Assembly: GCA_018267065.1 (NCBI GenBank)
Contig: JAFDZG010000242.1
Coordinates: 1 to 34,555, forward strand
Direction: 5' to 3'
Origin: Bacteroidota bacterium
GTDB taxonomy: Bacteria; Bacteroidota; Bacteroidia; Flavobacteriales_F; PHOS-HE28
DNA length: 34,555 nt
Each line of letters opens with the position of its first letter. Position 1 is the stretch's first letter. Positions 16,788 through 25,614 of this stretch are shown here, piece by piece. A program made the position numbers and the translations under genes. Under the pieces are notes generated by a model. It made no database searches. It saw nothing but the letters and a program-made list of their open reading frames with translations, and had not been told where the DNA came from.

Positions 16788-19109
16788 ATGTTTCGCCGCA
16801 CACTGCGTTTTCTAGGCTCCTTGGCCACCACGGTCCCGATCCTGCTTCATGCGCAACCACCCCTGGCCGAATTATCGGGAAGGGTGTTGGATGTGCGCTC
16901 CTATCAACCTGTTCCCGGTGCCGCCGTCCGGTTGCAACCGGGCAATGTTTCACTCACAACCACCACGGACAGCACGGGCCATTTCCGCATTGCGGCCATT
17001 CCGGTGGGCCATTATGCCTTGCTGGTTTCGGCTTTGGGATACGACTCCCTGGAAGTTCCGGAGCTGTGGCTCCGCGCAGGCAAGCAAAGCGAGCAACGCT
17101 TGTTGCTTTCCCCATCGGCGCACCAGTTGGGCACCGTTACCATCAGCCCAGAAGCACGGGAGCAATTGCAGCCACTGGGGCTCAGGCCCTTCACCGTGGA
17201 GCAGAGCCTGCGCTGGCCCGCCACCTTCTTTGATCCCGCACGCTTGGTAACGGCACTGCCCGGTGTGGCCGGCGTGAACGACCAGGCCAACCACCTCTCC
17301 ATCCGCGGCAATTCACCCAATGCCAATGCGTGGACACTGGAAGGCGCGGAGATCGTGAACCCCAGCCACACCGGCAATGCAGGCACGGCCAGCGACCTGC
17401 CCACGCTCAGCGGCGGCGGCGTGAACATCCTCAGTGCACAAATGTTGGCCACTTCCAGCCTGCTCACCGGCGTGCTGCCCCCGGATCGCGACAACGCCCT
17501 CGGCGGCATTCTGGACATGCGCCTGCGCAACGGCAACATGCAGCGGCAGGAATGGACCTTGCAAGCAGGCCTGCTCGGCATTGATGCATCCACTGAAGGG
17601 CCCATCGGCAAGGGAGGCCGTTCGTCCTACTTGGTGAACTACCGCTACTCCACCGTAGGGCTCTTGGGCGCCATGGGCGTGGACCTCGGCGATGAGGCCA
17701 TTACCTTCCAGGACCTCGCCTTCCACGTGGCGCTGCCTGCGGGCAAGCGTGGCGAATGGCACTTGTTCGGCATGGGCGGCAACAGCAGCAATGTGTTTGA
17801 AGCCGTGCATGACACCACCGTTTGGAAGGTGGACAAGGACAGCCGCAACATTGACTACAGTTCCAGCATGGGGGCTGCGGGCGCGCACTTGCGCATACCC
17901 TTGGGCCGGCACGCCACGCTTACCTCCACCATTGCACTGTCCGAGATCGACCAGGAGCGCAGCGAGGACATGCTGCGCACCGACTACACGGCCATGTGGC
18001 ACATGGAAACGGCACTGAGCGAGCGCAAGCTTTCCGGAACAGCCCAGGTGGAAGGCGCGGTAGGCGCACGTTTCCGGTACAGTGCCGGGGCGGGTGCCAC
18101 GGAAAGGCGGCTCACCTCTTGGCTGAACAGCGATGAACATGGCTGGCTGTTGCGCCCATGGGCCAATGCCGGATGGAGCCTGACGGAACATCTGCAAGCC
18201 ACGGCAGGTATTGGCGTGGCCTACTTTACGTTCACCCGGGAAGCTGCCGCCGAACCGCGCGTTTCCTTGGAATGGCGCATGCGGCACGGGCGCAAACTGG
18301 CCTTGGCGGCGGGCGGGCGCTCGCAATTGCCCCAGTGGCAATCGTTCGGCGTGGGCGTATGGCCCCTCCTGGTGCAACCGGCCATAGGGCTTACGCGTTC
18401 GCAAGACATCGTGCTCGGATACGACCATCCGGTTGGGCGCCGCTTGATGCTGCACGCCGAAGCCTATTTGCAGCAACTCACCAATGTGCCCGTGGAAGCC
18501 GCCGGCCTCCCATTCAACATAGCGCCCACCTACAGCCTGGTGAATGCTTGGGATGAGCCCGCACCGGTGCCTTTGCAGGCCACTGGCAAAGCGCGGAACG
18601 CAGGCGTGGAGCTCAGTGCCGACCATCACTTCGCCAACGATCTTTTCTGGCAAGCCAATGCCTCCCTGTACAGCAGCATGTACACGGATGTTGCCGGGCA
18701 TGGGCACCGAAGCCGTTGGGACGGCCAATACCTGTTCAACCTCTTCGGCGGAAAGGAGTTCAAGAAGGAGAAGGAGGACCGCGTGCGTACTTGGGGCGTG
18801 AGCGCGCGCGCGAATGTGATGGGCGGCGCTTGGAACCCGCCCCTGCCCTCATACACGGACCAAAATGGCGCCGTGGTCTTCACCGGAAATCCGGATTGGG
18901 AGCAGCTTCCGGGCTATTACCGCATCGACCTTCGGGTGTACCTGAAGAAAGACCGCAAGGGCCGGACCGGTCTATGGGCCGTGGACCTCCAGAATCTTTC
19001 GGGCGCACAAAACGCCGCATTCCGTTACTTCGATGTCCGCAAGCACGAAGTGGTCACCAAATACCAGCTCGGCTTGATCCCCAACCTCAGCTACCGCATT
19101 GAATTCTGA
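16788..19109 (+). CDS. TonB-dependent receptor with carboxypeptidase-regulatory domain
   Basis: The 773-aa product is an outer-membrane transporter energised by TonB. A signal peptide (about 1-23, ending LLHAQ) precedes a CarboxypepD_reg-like beta-sandwich (about 28-105: LSGRVLDVRSYQPVPGAAV ... GHFRIAAIPVGHYALLVSALGY). A plug domain follows (about 130-240: LPGVAGVNDQANHLSIRGNSPNANAWTLEGAEI). The remainder is a beta-barrel ending YRIEF, with the terminal Phe expected for barrel assembly. No SusD partner is adjacent, so it is not an obvious glycan-uptake pair and its substrate is unknown. It starts 68 bp after the glycan operon. TAACATCG (16776-16783) is a weak -7 candidate 4 nt before ATG. Confidence 0.9.
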   Translation: MFRRTLRFLGSLATTVPILLHAQPPLAELSGRVLDVRSYQPVPGAAVRLQPGNVSLTTTTDSTGHFRIAAIPVGHYALLVSALGYDSLEVPELWLRAGKQSEQRLLLSPSAHQLGTVTISPEAREQLQPLGLRPFTVEQSLRWPATFFDPARLVTALPGVAGVNDQANHLSIRGNSPNANAWTLEGAEIVNPSHTGNAGTASDLPTLSGGGVNILSAQMLATSSLLTGVLPPDRDNALGGILDMRLRNGNMQRQEWTLQAGLLGIDASTEGPIGKGGRSSYLVNYRYSTVGLLGAMGVDLGDEAITFQDLAFHVALPAGKRGEWHLFGMGGNSSNVFEAVHDTTVWKVDKDSRNIDYSSSMGAAGAHLRIPLGRHATLTSTIALSEIDQERSEDMLRTDYTAMWHMETALSERKLSGTAQVEGAVGARFRYSAGAGATERRLTSWLNSDEHGWLLRPWANAGWSLTEHLQATAGIGVAYFTFTREAAAEPRVSLEWRMRHGRKLALAAGGRSQLPQWQSFGVGVWPLLVQPAIGLTRSQDIVLGYDHPVGRRLMLHAEAYLQQLTNVPVEAAGLPFNIAPTYSLVNAWDEPAPVPLQATGKARNAGVELSADHHFANDLFWQANASLYSSMYTDVAGHGHRSRWDGQYLFNLFGGKEFKKEKEDRVRTWGVSARANVMGGAWNPPLPSYTDQNGAVVFTGNPDWEQLPGYYRIDLRVYLKKDRKGRTGLWAVDLQNLSGAQNAAFRYFDVRKHEVVTKYQLGLIPNLSYRIEF

Positions 19110-19114
19110 TCCAC

Positions 19115-19474
19115 ATGAAGAAGTTCATCTTCCTCCTGCTCACCGCGATCTTCCTGGTGTTCGCCTACCTCCAGTTGAATGATGTGGACCCGGTCCATTG
19201 GACGCTGGGCTATCTGGCCGTGGCCATTTCCTGCGGCTTGGCCGCTTTTGGCAAGTATCCGAAATGGTGGCTATGGACCATCACGGCCATCTTCGGCATC
19301 TGGATGCTCATCGCCTTGCCCGGCGTTATCGATTGGGAGCAGCAAGGCTTTCCGGACATCGCCGGGGAAATGAAGGCCTCCACCCCGGTCATTGAAAACT
19401 CCCGCGAGTTTTTTGGCCTGCTGATCGCCTTTGTGGTAATGCTGGTGATGGCCCTCGCAAGCCGGAAACGATAG
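19115..19474 (+). CDS. TMEM220-family small membrane protein
   Basis: The product is 119 aa with about four membrane helices. The N-terminus, MKKFIFLLLTAIFLVFAYLQLND followed by VDPVHWTLGYLAVAISCGLAAFGKYPKW, matches the transmembrane family 220 signature (FAYLQLNDxDPxxW), whose biochemical role is not known. The C-terminal helix (FFGLLIAFVVMLVMALASRKR) completes the protein at the family's usual length. It starts 5 bp after the TonB-receptor stop and is probably co-transcribed with it. It converges with the T9SS cargo gene across a 29-bp gap. Confidence 0.85.
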   Translation: MKKFIFLLLTAIFLVFAYLQLNDVDPVHWTLGYLAVAISCGLAAFGKYPKWWLWTITAIFGIWMLIALPGVIDWEQQGFPDIAGEMKASTPVIENSREFFGLLIAFVVMLVMALASRKR

Positions 19475-19503
19475 ATCCCGCCCAGCGCCTAACGCCCTTC
19501 GGC

Positions 19504-20349
19504 TCACTTGCCCGAGATCACCAATGGCAACGCCGCGAGGCGTTTCCCTGCGCGCCCCACCAACACGGTGTAGTGGCCATTGCCCAATCCGGCCAAGGAC
19601 AGTTGGGTCCTGCTGCCCTTGCTTGGGAGCTGGTTGCGTACCAACCTCCCGGACGCATCAATGATGGAGATCGCATCCGGGCTTGAATCACCTACCGCCA
19701 GTGTTGCATTCCCTTGCGCCGGGTTTGGAAAAAGCTGAATTTCCGGGGAGGTGGTTGTTCCATCAGGCCCTGTCACACCCAACACCAGTGCGTTCGGATA
19801 GCCGGTGCAATCCATGCAGGGAAGCGATCCCGGCAACAGGTAGGTTTTGGTGCCCGCATCGATGTTCCCGCTATCATAGATCACCATGTACGCTTGTCCG
19901 GCATGGGAAAAGATCGGCGCCTGGTCGGAAAGCCCGCCACCGGTACTTGAGGATATCCCGCCCGGATGCTGCCCAAAGAGCTGGGTGCCATCCTCGCGGA
20001 AGACAAAAACCGCATTGTCCGGTCCGCCGGTTCCATAGGCATCAAGCATGAACTCAACCGTGGCCGGATCGGTATCGAACAATTCCTCCGTAACGTACCA
20101 AATGCTTCCCCAGGCCATGCCTGCCGGCGGGGCCGGGTAATTGAGCACACGGTACACGGTCAGGTCCGGGTTATAGATCGTACACGTGGTTGCACCCGGA
20201 TCGAACGTCTCGATGAGCTTCGTTCCTGAGTTCAATGAACGGAGCGTGGCAAGGTGGCTGCTGCTGGAGCCCATTTGCTGGAATTGGGCCTGGCTGAAGC
20301 CCGCAACTGCAAGGGTAGCCATGTAACAAGCGGTGCGGTAGGCGTTCAT
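19504..20349 (-). CDS. Secreted protein with T9SS type A sorting domain
   Basis: The product is 281 aa. The signal peptide is MNAYRTACYMATLAVAGFSQAQ. The mature middle part (about 25-195) is rich in Gly, Thr and Asp, with FDPGATTCTIYNPDLTVYRVLN and LFDTDPATVEFMLDAYG, and shows no enzyme motif I recognise. The last about 80 residues (PEIQLFPNPAQGNATLAV ... ISIIDASGRLV ... SLAGLGNGHYTVLVG) are a type A C-terminal sorting domain, which directs export by the type IX system and anchoring at the surface. The open frame extends to 20460, but the signal peptide and a promoter box place the start at 20349. The function of the mature part is unknown. Confidence 0.88.
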   Translation of the reverse strand: MNAYRTACYMATLAVAGFSQAQFQQMGSSSSHLATLRSLNSGTKLIETFDPGATTCTIYNPDLTVYRVLNYPAPPAGMAWGSIWYVTEELFDTDPATVEFMLDAYGTGGPDNAVFVFREDGTQLFGQHPGGISSSTGGGLSDQAPIFSHAGQAYMVIYDSGNIDAGTKTYLLPGSLPCMDCTGYPNALVLGVTGPDGTTTSPEIQLFPNPAQGNATLAVGDSSPDAISIIDASGRLVRNQLPSKGSRTQLSLAGLGNGHYTVLVGRAGKRLAALPLVISGK

Positions 20350-20373
20350 TGTCGTGTTGATATTGAGTATTGT

Positions 20374-20381
20374 CAAAGTTA
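20374..20381 (-). promoter_or_regulatory. Promoter -7 box of the T9SS cargo gene
   Basis: The minus strand reads TAACTTTG, a perfect TAnnTTTG, 24 nt upstream of the ATG. TTG at 20400-20398 is a possible -33 element, with a somewhat short 16-nt spacer. Confidence 0.55.
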
Positions 20382-20474
20382 GACGTTTGATCCATGCCAA
20401 ATGCTGCCTCACGGGTTGATCGGATCGCAGAACGGGGTGTTTGCCCCGGCTATTCTTCATCCGTATTTCGGCCC

Positions 20475-20482
20475 CATCTTTG
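20475..20482 (+). promoter_or_regulatory. Candidate -7 box before the 126-aa secreted protein gene
   Basis: CATCTTTG matches TAnnTTTG at 7 of 8 positions, 17 nt before the ATG at 20500. No convincing -33 TTG. Confidence 0.3.
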
Positions 20483-20499
20483 CGACAACCGCACGCAAC

Positions 20500-20880
20500 A
20501 TGAAGAAGATCTCCATTCTGTTGGTGGCCGCGTTGATCGGTTCCGCTTCGGCTGTTTCAGCGCAGAACACCATTTACAGCTATGCCATCGGCAATTGGCG
20601 CAACGGGCCCACGGTGGAAATTACACCGTTGTTCCGGACCACGGAGATGTTCACCACGCCCCAGCTGATCGCATGGGTGCGGGAACAGTGGCCCAAGGAA
20701 TTCACGGACACCACGGACATCGATGTGCAACGCTTTGCCACCATGGAGGAGGGAAATGAAAGCCGCATCGTGCTACAGGCCAAGTATGGCCGCAGAAACT
20801 TGGCGGTACACCCCATTGAGGCTGCGGCCATGCCAAGCACTCCGGATAAACCTGCGGCATTGCCCCCCAAAAGGCCCTGA
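20500..20880 (+). CDS. Small secreted hypothetical protein (126 aa)
   Basis: I do not recognise the family. MKKISILLVAALIGSASAVSAQ is a clear Sec signal peptide. The mature about 104 aa include GNWRNGPTVEITPLFRTTEMF, a WVREQWPKEFTD segment and a proline-rich end (AMPSTPDKPAALPPKRP), and contain no cysteine. The longer frame from 20401 lacks a signal-like start, so 20500 is chosen. pbpC begins 11 bp after the stop, so the two are likely co-transcribed and the protein may act in the envelope (inference from position only). Confidence 0.75.
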   Translation: MKKISILLVAALIGSASAVSAQNTIYSYAIGNWRNGPTVEITPLFRTTEMFTTPQLIAWVREQWPKEFTDTTDIDVQRFATMEEGNESRIVLQAKYGRRNLAVHPIEAAAMPSTPDKPAALPPKRP

Positions 20881-20891
20881 AACAGGCCGCC

Positions 20892-23282
20892 ATGCTGGCA
20901 CGTTTGTGGTTGTGGACGGTCCGCCGCAAACAAGGGCTGATCGGTACTGCTGCCGTACTGTTCCTGTTGTTCGCATGGGCGCGGTGGTGGCCCTTGGCCC
21001 CCTTGTTCCACGACCCCGGCTCCACCGTGCTTTTGGATGCCAAGGGCGACCTGTTGGGCGCTGCGGTGGCAGCAGACGGCCAGTGGCGTTTCCCAGCTTC
21101 GGGCCGGGTGCCGGAACGTTTTGCTGCGTGCATCATCCAGTTTGAGGACCGGCATTTCCGCGATCATTTCGGCATCCGCCTGCAATCGTTGGCCCGGGCC
21201 TGGCGGCAGAACCGCAAGGCCGGCATGGTGGTGAGCGGGGGAAGCACCATCACCATGCAGGTGGCACGCTTGGCGCGTGGCAATCGCAGCCGCACCTACG
21301 GGGAAAAGTTCATTGAAGCGCTGCTCGCGTTGCGGTTGGAGTTGCGCCATGGCAAGGATGAGATCTTGGCCTTGTTTGCCGACCACGCCCCGTTCGGCGG
21401 CAACGTAGTGGGCCTGGACGCCGCCGCATGGCGCTACTACGGTCGCCCTGCGGACCGCCTCAGCTGGAGCGAGAGCGCCACCCTGGCCGTACTTCCCAAT
21501 GCGCCTTCGGCCATCTATCCGGGAAAAGGGCATGAAGCACTGCGGGCAAAACGCGATCGCTTGCTGGACCGGTTGCTTCGTGTTCATGCCATCGACAGCA
21601 CCGAATGGTCCCTTGCGAAAGAGGAACCCTTGCCGGAACAGGCGCTGGACCTGCCGCGGCGCGCACCGCACTTGCTCGCCACCCTGGCCATGCAGGGCCA
21701 TGAGGGGCAACTGTTGCACACCACGCTGAACGGCCACTTGCAGGACCGCGCCACGGCGGCTGCGGAACGTTATGCCCTCCGCTTGAACGCCAATGAGGTG
21801 CACAACGCCGCCGCCATCATCTTGGACGTGCCCTCCGGAGATGTGCTCGCTTACGTGGGCAATCTGGAAAGTGCCGGTGCCAGCCATGCCGGGCAAGTGG
21901 ACCTCATCCGTGCGCGACGCAGCACCGGCAGCGTGCTGAAGCCCTTTCTGTACGCGGACATGCTGCAAAGCGGGGAACTGCTTCCCAACATGCTGCTGGC
22001 CGATGTTCCAACGCGCTACAACGATTTCGCGCCCCGCAACTACGATGAGCAATACGCCGGGGCGGTGCCCGCATCCGAAGCACTTTCACGTTCGCTGAAC
22101 GTGCCCATGGTGCGTGCCCTGCGCACCCATGGCATTGAACGCACGCTGTTGATGCTGCGCGGCATGGGCCTGCACAGCATCGATCGAAGCGCGGACGATT
22201 ACGGCCTCTCCCTGATCGTGGGCGGGGCTGAATCCACCTTGTGGGAATTGGCCGGAGCGTATGCCAGCATGGGCCGCGTACTGGGCAATTACGGGCGCAT
22301 GGGCCTGCGCTACCGCACCGGTGATGTGCGGCCGCCCCACTTGCTGCGCGACACTTCCGGTGCAACCGTGCCGGAGCCGTTACAGGGCCGGCCGGTGCTT
22401 TCAGCGCCGGCGATCTATTTCACCCTGAAAGCCCTGCGCGAGGTGGTGCGCCCCGAGGATGAGCAAGGCTGGAACAACTTCGCGGGGCAGCAGCAGATCG
22501 CCTGGAAAACCGGAACCAGCTACGGCCACCGCGATGCCTGGGCCATCGGCCTCACCAGCCGCTATTGCGTGGCCGTATGGACCGGCAACGCCAGCGGCGA
22601 AGGGCGACCCGGGCTCACCGGCACACTGGCCGCCGCCCCGCTCCTCTTTGACCTCTTCGGCCTGCTGCCACCCAGCCCAAGCCCGGAGCCGCCGTACGAT
22701 GCCATGGTGCGCATCCCTGTTTGCCTTGCCAGTGGCTTTAGGGCAGGAGTCGACTGCCCGGAACAAGACACCGTGTGGACCGCCCCGGAGGGCATGCGCA
22801 CGCCCGTTTGCCCCTACCATGTCCGTGTGCTCCTTGATCCCTCAGGCACACACCGGACCAGCGGTGGGCAAGGCATCAGCACCGCGTGGTTCACCCTGCC
22901 ACCGGCCATGGAGCACTACTACGCACTGCGCCACCCCAACTACAGGCCGCTGCCACCGTGGCTTCCCGGCATGGGCAGTGCCGACGCGCCCATGGAGATC
23001 CTCTATCCGGAAGCGGGAGCCACGCTGCTGATCCCCGTGCAATTGGACGGCACCAAGGGCAACATGGTGGTGGAAGTGGCACACCGCGATCCGCGCGCCA
23101 CGCTGTTCTGGGACCTTGATGGGACATTCATGGGCACCACCACCGGAGACCACCGGATGGCGCTTTCACCAGTTCAAGGCCCGCACCGGCTAACTTTGAC
23201 CGATCGTGAAGGCCACGTCATCCACCGCAATTTCACCATTGTCTCCGGGGCTGCCAAAACCGCCACTGCCCATGCTCCATAA
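20892..23282 (+). CDS. pbpC: Penicillin-binding protein 1C (bifunctional peptidoglycan synthase)
   Basis: The 796-aa product is anchored by one N-terminal membrane helix (about 15-31). The glycosyltransferase 51 domain carries FEDRHFRDHFGI (catalytic Glu85) and GGSTITMQVARL (about 116-127). The penicillin-binding transpeptidase domain has the nucleophile motif S347-VL-K350 (in RRSTGSVLKPF), S401-L-N403 (SRSLNVP) and K539-TG. The C-terminus (about 690-790) forms the BiPBP_C beta-sandwich typical of PBP1C. It would polymerise and possibly cross-link peptidoglycan in the periplasm. It starts 11 bp after the small secreted protein gene and overlaps the following MORN gene by 11 bp. Full length, all motifs intact. 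Confidence 0.95.
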   Translation: MLARLWLWTVRRKQGLIGTAAVLFLLFAWARWWPLAPLFHDPGSTVLLDAKGDLLGAAVAADGQWRFPASGRVPERFAACIIQFEDRHFRDHFGIRLQSLARAWRQNRKAGMVVSGGSTITMQVARLARGNRSRTYGEKFIEALLALRLELRHGKDEILALFADHAPFGGNVVGLDAAAWRYYGRPADRLSWSESATLAVLPNAPSAIYPGKGHEALRAKRDRLLDRLLRVHAIDSTEWSLAKEEPLPEQALDLPRRAPHLLATLAMQGHEGQLLHTTLNGHLQDRATAAAERYALRLNANEVHNAAAIILDVPSGDVLAYVGNLESAGASHAGQVDLIRARRSTGSVLKPFLYADMLQSGELLPNMLLADVPTRYNDFAPRNYDEQYAGAVPASEALSRSLNVPMVRALRTHGIERTLLMLRGMGLHSIDRSADDYGLSLIVGGAESTLWELAGAYASMGRVLGNYGRMGLRYRTGDVRPPHLLRDTSGATVPEPLQGRPVLSAPAIYFTLKALREVVRPEDEQGWNNFAGQQQIAWKTGTSYGHRDAWAIGLTSRYCVAVWTGNASGEGRPGLTGTLAAAPLLFDLFGLLPPSPSPEPPYDAMVRIPVCLASGFRAGVDCPEQDTVWTAPEGMRTPVCPYHVRVLLDPSGTHRTSGGQGISTAWFTLPPAMEHYYALRHPNYRPLPPWLPGMGSADAPMEILYPEAGATLLIPVQLDGTKGNMVVEVAHRDPRATLFWDLDGTFMGTTTGDHRMALSPVQGPHRLTLTDREGHVIHRNFTIVSGAAKTATAHAP
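23191..23198 (+). promoter_or_regulatory. Internal -7 box within pbpC, before the MORN gene
   Basis: TAACTTTG is a perfect TAnnTTTG inside the 3' end of pbpC, 73 nt upstream of the MORN-protein ATG. It could give that gene separate transcription; a chance match within coding DNA is also possible. Confidence 0.3.
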
Positions 23283-23796
23283 GCTCCTTGCGTGCCTCGC
23301 CATTCTCTTCACCGTTCCTTCCTCCGCGCAGCCGGATTCGCTCTTCATCACCGAGCACGGCGCCACCAAGGCCTATGCGATTGCTTATCCGCCCTTGCCC
23401 AGCGGCTTGGCACCGTTCATCCTTACAGGGAAATACGCCTTCGACACCACCCGCGTGGCGGTTACCATCAACTACAAGCGCGGCAAGCCCAGCGGCATCT
23501 ACCGCGCCTTCTACCCCGATGGCAAGCAGCTGCTCTTCGCTGTGTACGGATGGGGCAGCCTGCACGGCGACTGGGCGGAGTACGACCCCACGGGCCGCAT
23601 CACCGTGAAAGGCCAGTACCGCCAAGGCAAGCGCGAAGGCACCTGGGCCTTCCGCGACCAGGGCATCGTGGGCCATTACAAGGACGGCCAAAAGCATGGC
23701 AAGTGGAAGTACTACCAGAACGGCAAACTGGTGCGCAGCGAGAAGTGGCACAAGGGCCAGATGAAGCAGGGCGGGACGTTTTTGTTCGGGTTGTGA
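23272..23796 (+). CDS. Secreted MORN-repeat protein
   Basis: The product is 174 aa. The signal peptide is MLHKLLACLAILFTVPSSAQ. The C-terminal two thirds carry successive MORN-type repeats of about 20-23 residues (GKPSGIYRAFYPDGKQL, GDWAEYDPTGRITVKGQY, GKREGTWAFRDQGIVGHY, GKHGKWKYYQNGKLV-like), as in Bacteroidota proteins often annotated YwqK-like. These repeats usually mediate binding; no catalytic motif is visible. The ATG at 23272 overlaps the pbpC stop by 11 bp, indicating translational coupling. An upstream in-frame ATG (23206) would add a non-signal-like extension and is rejected. The role is probably envelope-associated but unproven. Confidence 0.82.
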   Translation: MLHKLLACLAILFTVPSSAQPDSLFITEHGATKAYAIAYPPLPSGLAPFILTGKYAFDTTRVAVTINYKRGKPSGIYRAFYPDGKQLLFAVYGWGSLHGDWAEYDPTGRITVKGQYRQGKREGTWAFRDQGIVGHYKDGQKHGKWKYYQNGKLVRSEKWHKGQMKQGGTFLFGL

Positions 23797-23858
23797 GGGG
23801 GGCGTTGATTAACAAGCCTTAACCGCGAGGCAGGCAACCCTCTCTGGCCATGAACCGT

Positions 23859-23866
23859 TAAATTCG
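23859..23866 (+). promoter_or_regulatory. Candidate -7 box for the ctp-type protease
   Basis: TAAATTCG matches TAnnTTTG at 7 of 8 positions, 65 nt before the ATG at 23932. The hairpin at 23877-23893 falls in the first bases of the predicted transcript. Confidence 0.35.
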
Positions 23867-23876
23867 TGTTTTGGCC

Positions 23877-23893
23877 GGCGGCTGTATGCCGCC
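23877..23893 (+). other. Stem-loop in the 5' leader of the protease gene
   Basis: GGCGGC-TGTAT-GCCGCC forms a perfect 6-bp GC stem with a 5-nt loop, followed by TTGTTT. It lies near the predicted 5' end of the transcript. It could stabilise the mRNA or act as a weak terminator/attenuator; the T-run is short. Confidence 0.4.
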
Positions 23894-23931
23894 TTGTTTC
23901 CCAACCGACTCCCGCTCCTGTTTTCCCTTAC

Positions 23932-25518
23932 ATGAAGAAGTTCCTGCTCTCCTTAGCCGTGCTGGCGGCACTCCCCTCCTTTGCCCAGCCCACGCCAGCG
24001 GCCACCAAGCTGCAAACGCTGCTTTACCAGATCGACCACATGTACGTGGACAGCGTGAACGACAACAAACTGGTGGACAAGGCCATTGTGGCCATGCTCG
24101 GCGAGCTGGACCCGCACAGCGTGTACATACCCAAGGAGGAATTGGAGGAGGTGAACGAGCCGCTGAAAGGAAACTTTGAGGGTGTCGGCATCCAGTTCAA
24201 CATTGTGCGCGACACCATTTACGTGGTGGACGCCATCAGCGGCGGGCCCAGCGAACGCGTGGGCATCCGGGCTGGCGACCGCATTGTTACGGTGAACGAC
24301 AGCACCGTTGCCGGGCCGGAACTGAAGAACTCCGACGTGATCAAGCTGTTGCGCGGCGCCAAGGGCACCAAGGTGAATGTGGGCGTGGCCCGTGCCGGGG
24401 AGAAGGGCCTGCTGGACTTCACCATCACGCGGGACAAGATCCCCATTTACAGCGTGGAGGCCGCGTACATGGCCGAGCCGGGCGTGGGCTACATCAAGGT
24501 AAGCCGCTTTGGGGCAACCACCACCAAGGAACTGGGCGACAAATTGGACCTGCTGAAGAAGCAGGGCATGAAGGACTTGGTGCTCGACCTGCAAGGCAAT
24601 GGAGGCGGCTATCTCCGCTCCGCCATCGAAATGGCCGACCAGTTCCTCGGCGACCGCAAATTGATCGTTTATACACAGGGCCGCACATCACCGCGTGAAG
24701 ACACGTATGCCACCGATGCCGGCAAGTTCGAAAAAGGACGCTTGGTGTTGATGGTGGACGAAGGCAGCGCCTCTGCCAGCGAGATCGTGACCGGGGCCAT
24801 GCAGGACTGGGACCGCGCGGTGGTGGTGGGCCGCCGCTCATTCGGCAAAGGCTTGGTGCAAAGGCCGGTGATGCTGCCCGACGGCTCGGCCGTGCGCCTT
24901 ACCGTGGCCCGCTATTACACCCCGAGCGGACGCTGCATCCAGAAGTCTTATGCGAATGGGCTGGAGGCGTACAAACACGACCGCATTGAACGCCTGCACG
25001 ACGGTGAACTCACCAATGCCGACAGCATCCACATCCAGGACACGGTGAAGTACTACACCAACAACAAGCGCGTGGTATACGGCGGCGGGGGCATCATCCC
25101 GGACGTGTTCGTGCCCATTGATACAAACCTCAGTTCCGCCTGGTTCAGCCAGCTGGTGCGCAAGGGCATCACCAACACCGCCGCCATCAATTATGTGGAC
25201 AAGCACCGCACCGACGTGCTGCGCCAGTACAAGGACGTGGAGAGCTTCAGGAAAAACTTCCAAGTGGGCGCTGATCTGAATGATGCCTTGCTGAAGCTCG
25301 CCAAGGACGCTGGCATCGAACCGGACAGCGCCGGCATGGCCCGTTCAAAACCACTGGTTGACGTGCGCCTGAAAGCATTGATCGCCCGCGATGTGTGGAA
25401 CACCTCAGCCTACTGGCAGGTGATCAACGCTGATAATCCCGTGGACAAAAGCTACGAGGAAGCCCTGCGCGTGATCAAGGACGACAACCTCCAGCGTGTG
25501 AAATTGGCCGAGCGCTGA
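23932..25518 (+). CDS. C-terminal processing protease (S41 family)
   Basis: The 528-aa product is a periplasmic serine protease of the CtpA/Prc family, which trims or degrades envelope proteins. A signal peptide (MKKFLLSLAVLAALPSFAQ) leads into an N-terminal helical part. A PDZ domain follows (about 85-175: GVGIQFNIVRDTIYVVDAISGGPSERVGI ... GDRIVTVND). In the S41 catalytic core, GSASASEI contains the nucleophile Ser281, paired with Lys306 and Gln310 in SFGKGLVQ (the spacing of 25 equals that in known Ctp enzymes). The C-terminal about 150 residues form a helical extension (SYEEALRVIKDDNLQ). The frame opens earlier (23866), but the signal peptide sets the start at 23932. All catalytic residues are present. 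Confidence 0.93.
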   Translation: MKKFLLSLAVLAALPSFAQPTPAATKLQTLLYQIDHMYVDSVNDNKLVDKAIVAMLGELDPHSVYIPKEELEEVNEPLKGNFEGVGIQFNIVRDTIYVVDAISGGPSERVGIRAGDRIVTVNDSTVAGPELKNSDVIKLLRGAKGTKVNVGVARAGEKGLLDFTITRDKIPIYSVEAAYMAEPGVGYIKVSRFGATTTKELGDKLDLLKKQGMKDLVLDLQGNGGGYLRSAIEMADQFLGDRKLIVYTQGRTSPREDTYATDAGKFEKGRLVLMVDEGSASASEIVTGAMQDWDRAVVVGRRSFGKGLVQRPVMLPDGSAVRLTVARYYTPSGRCIQKSYANGLEAYKHDRIERLHDGELTNADSIHIQDTVKYYTNNKRVVYGGGGIIPDVFVPIDTNLSSAWFSQLVRKGITNTAAINYVDKHRTDVLRQYKDVESFRKNFQVGADLNDALLKLAKDAGIEPDSAGMARSKPLVDVRLKALIARDVWNTSAYWQVINADNPVDKSYEEALRVIKDDNLQRVKLAER

Positions 25519-25584
25519 GCCTGAGTTGATCAAAATACCTGTTAACGGACCGGCCCGGTATTGGCCCGTAACGGTGCATGCGCC

Positions 25585-25592
25585 TATTTTCG
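25585..25592 (+). promoter_or_regulatory. Candidate -7 box for the DUF1573 gene
   Basis: TATTTTCG matches TAnnTTTG at 7 of 8 positions, 22 nt before the ATG at 25615. No clear -33 TTG at the right distance. Confidence 0.35.
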
Positions 25593-25614
25593 CACGGCAA
25601 CAACATTGCTACCG

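Noticed and set aside
23804-23813. GTTGATTAAC as a possible FNR/CRP-type site before the protease gene
   Set aside because: It does not fit TTGAT-N4-ATCAA on either strand and lies upstream of the best -7 box without a matching second half.
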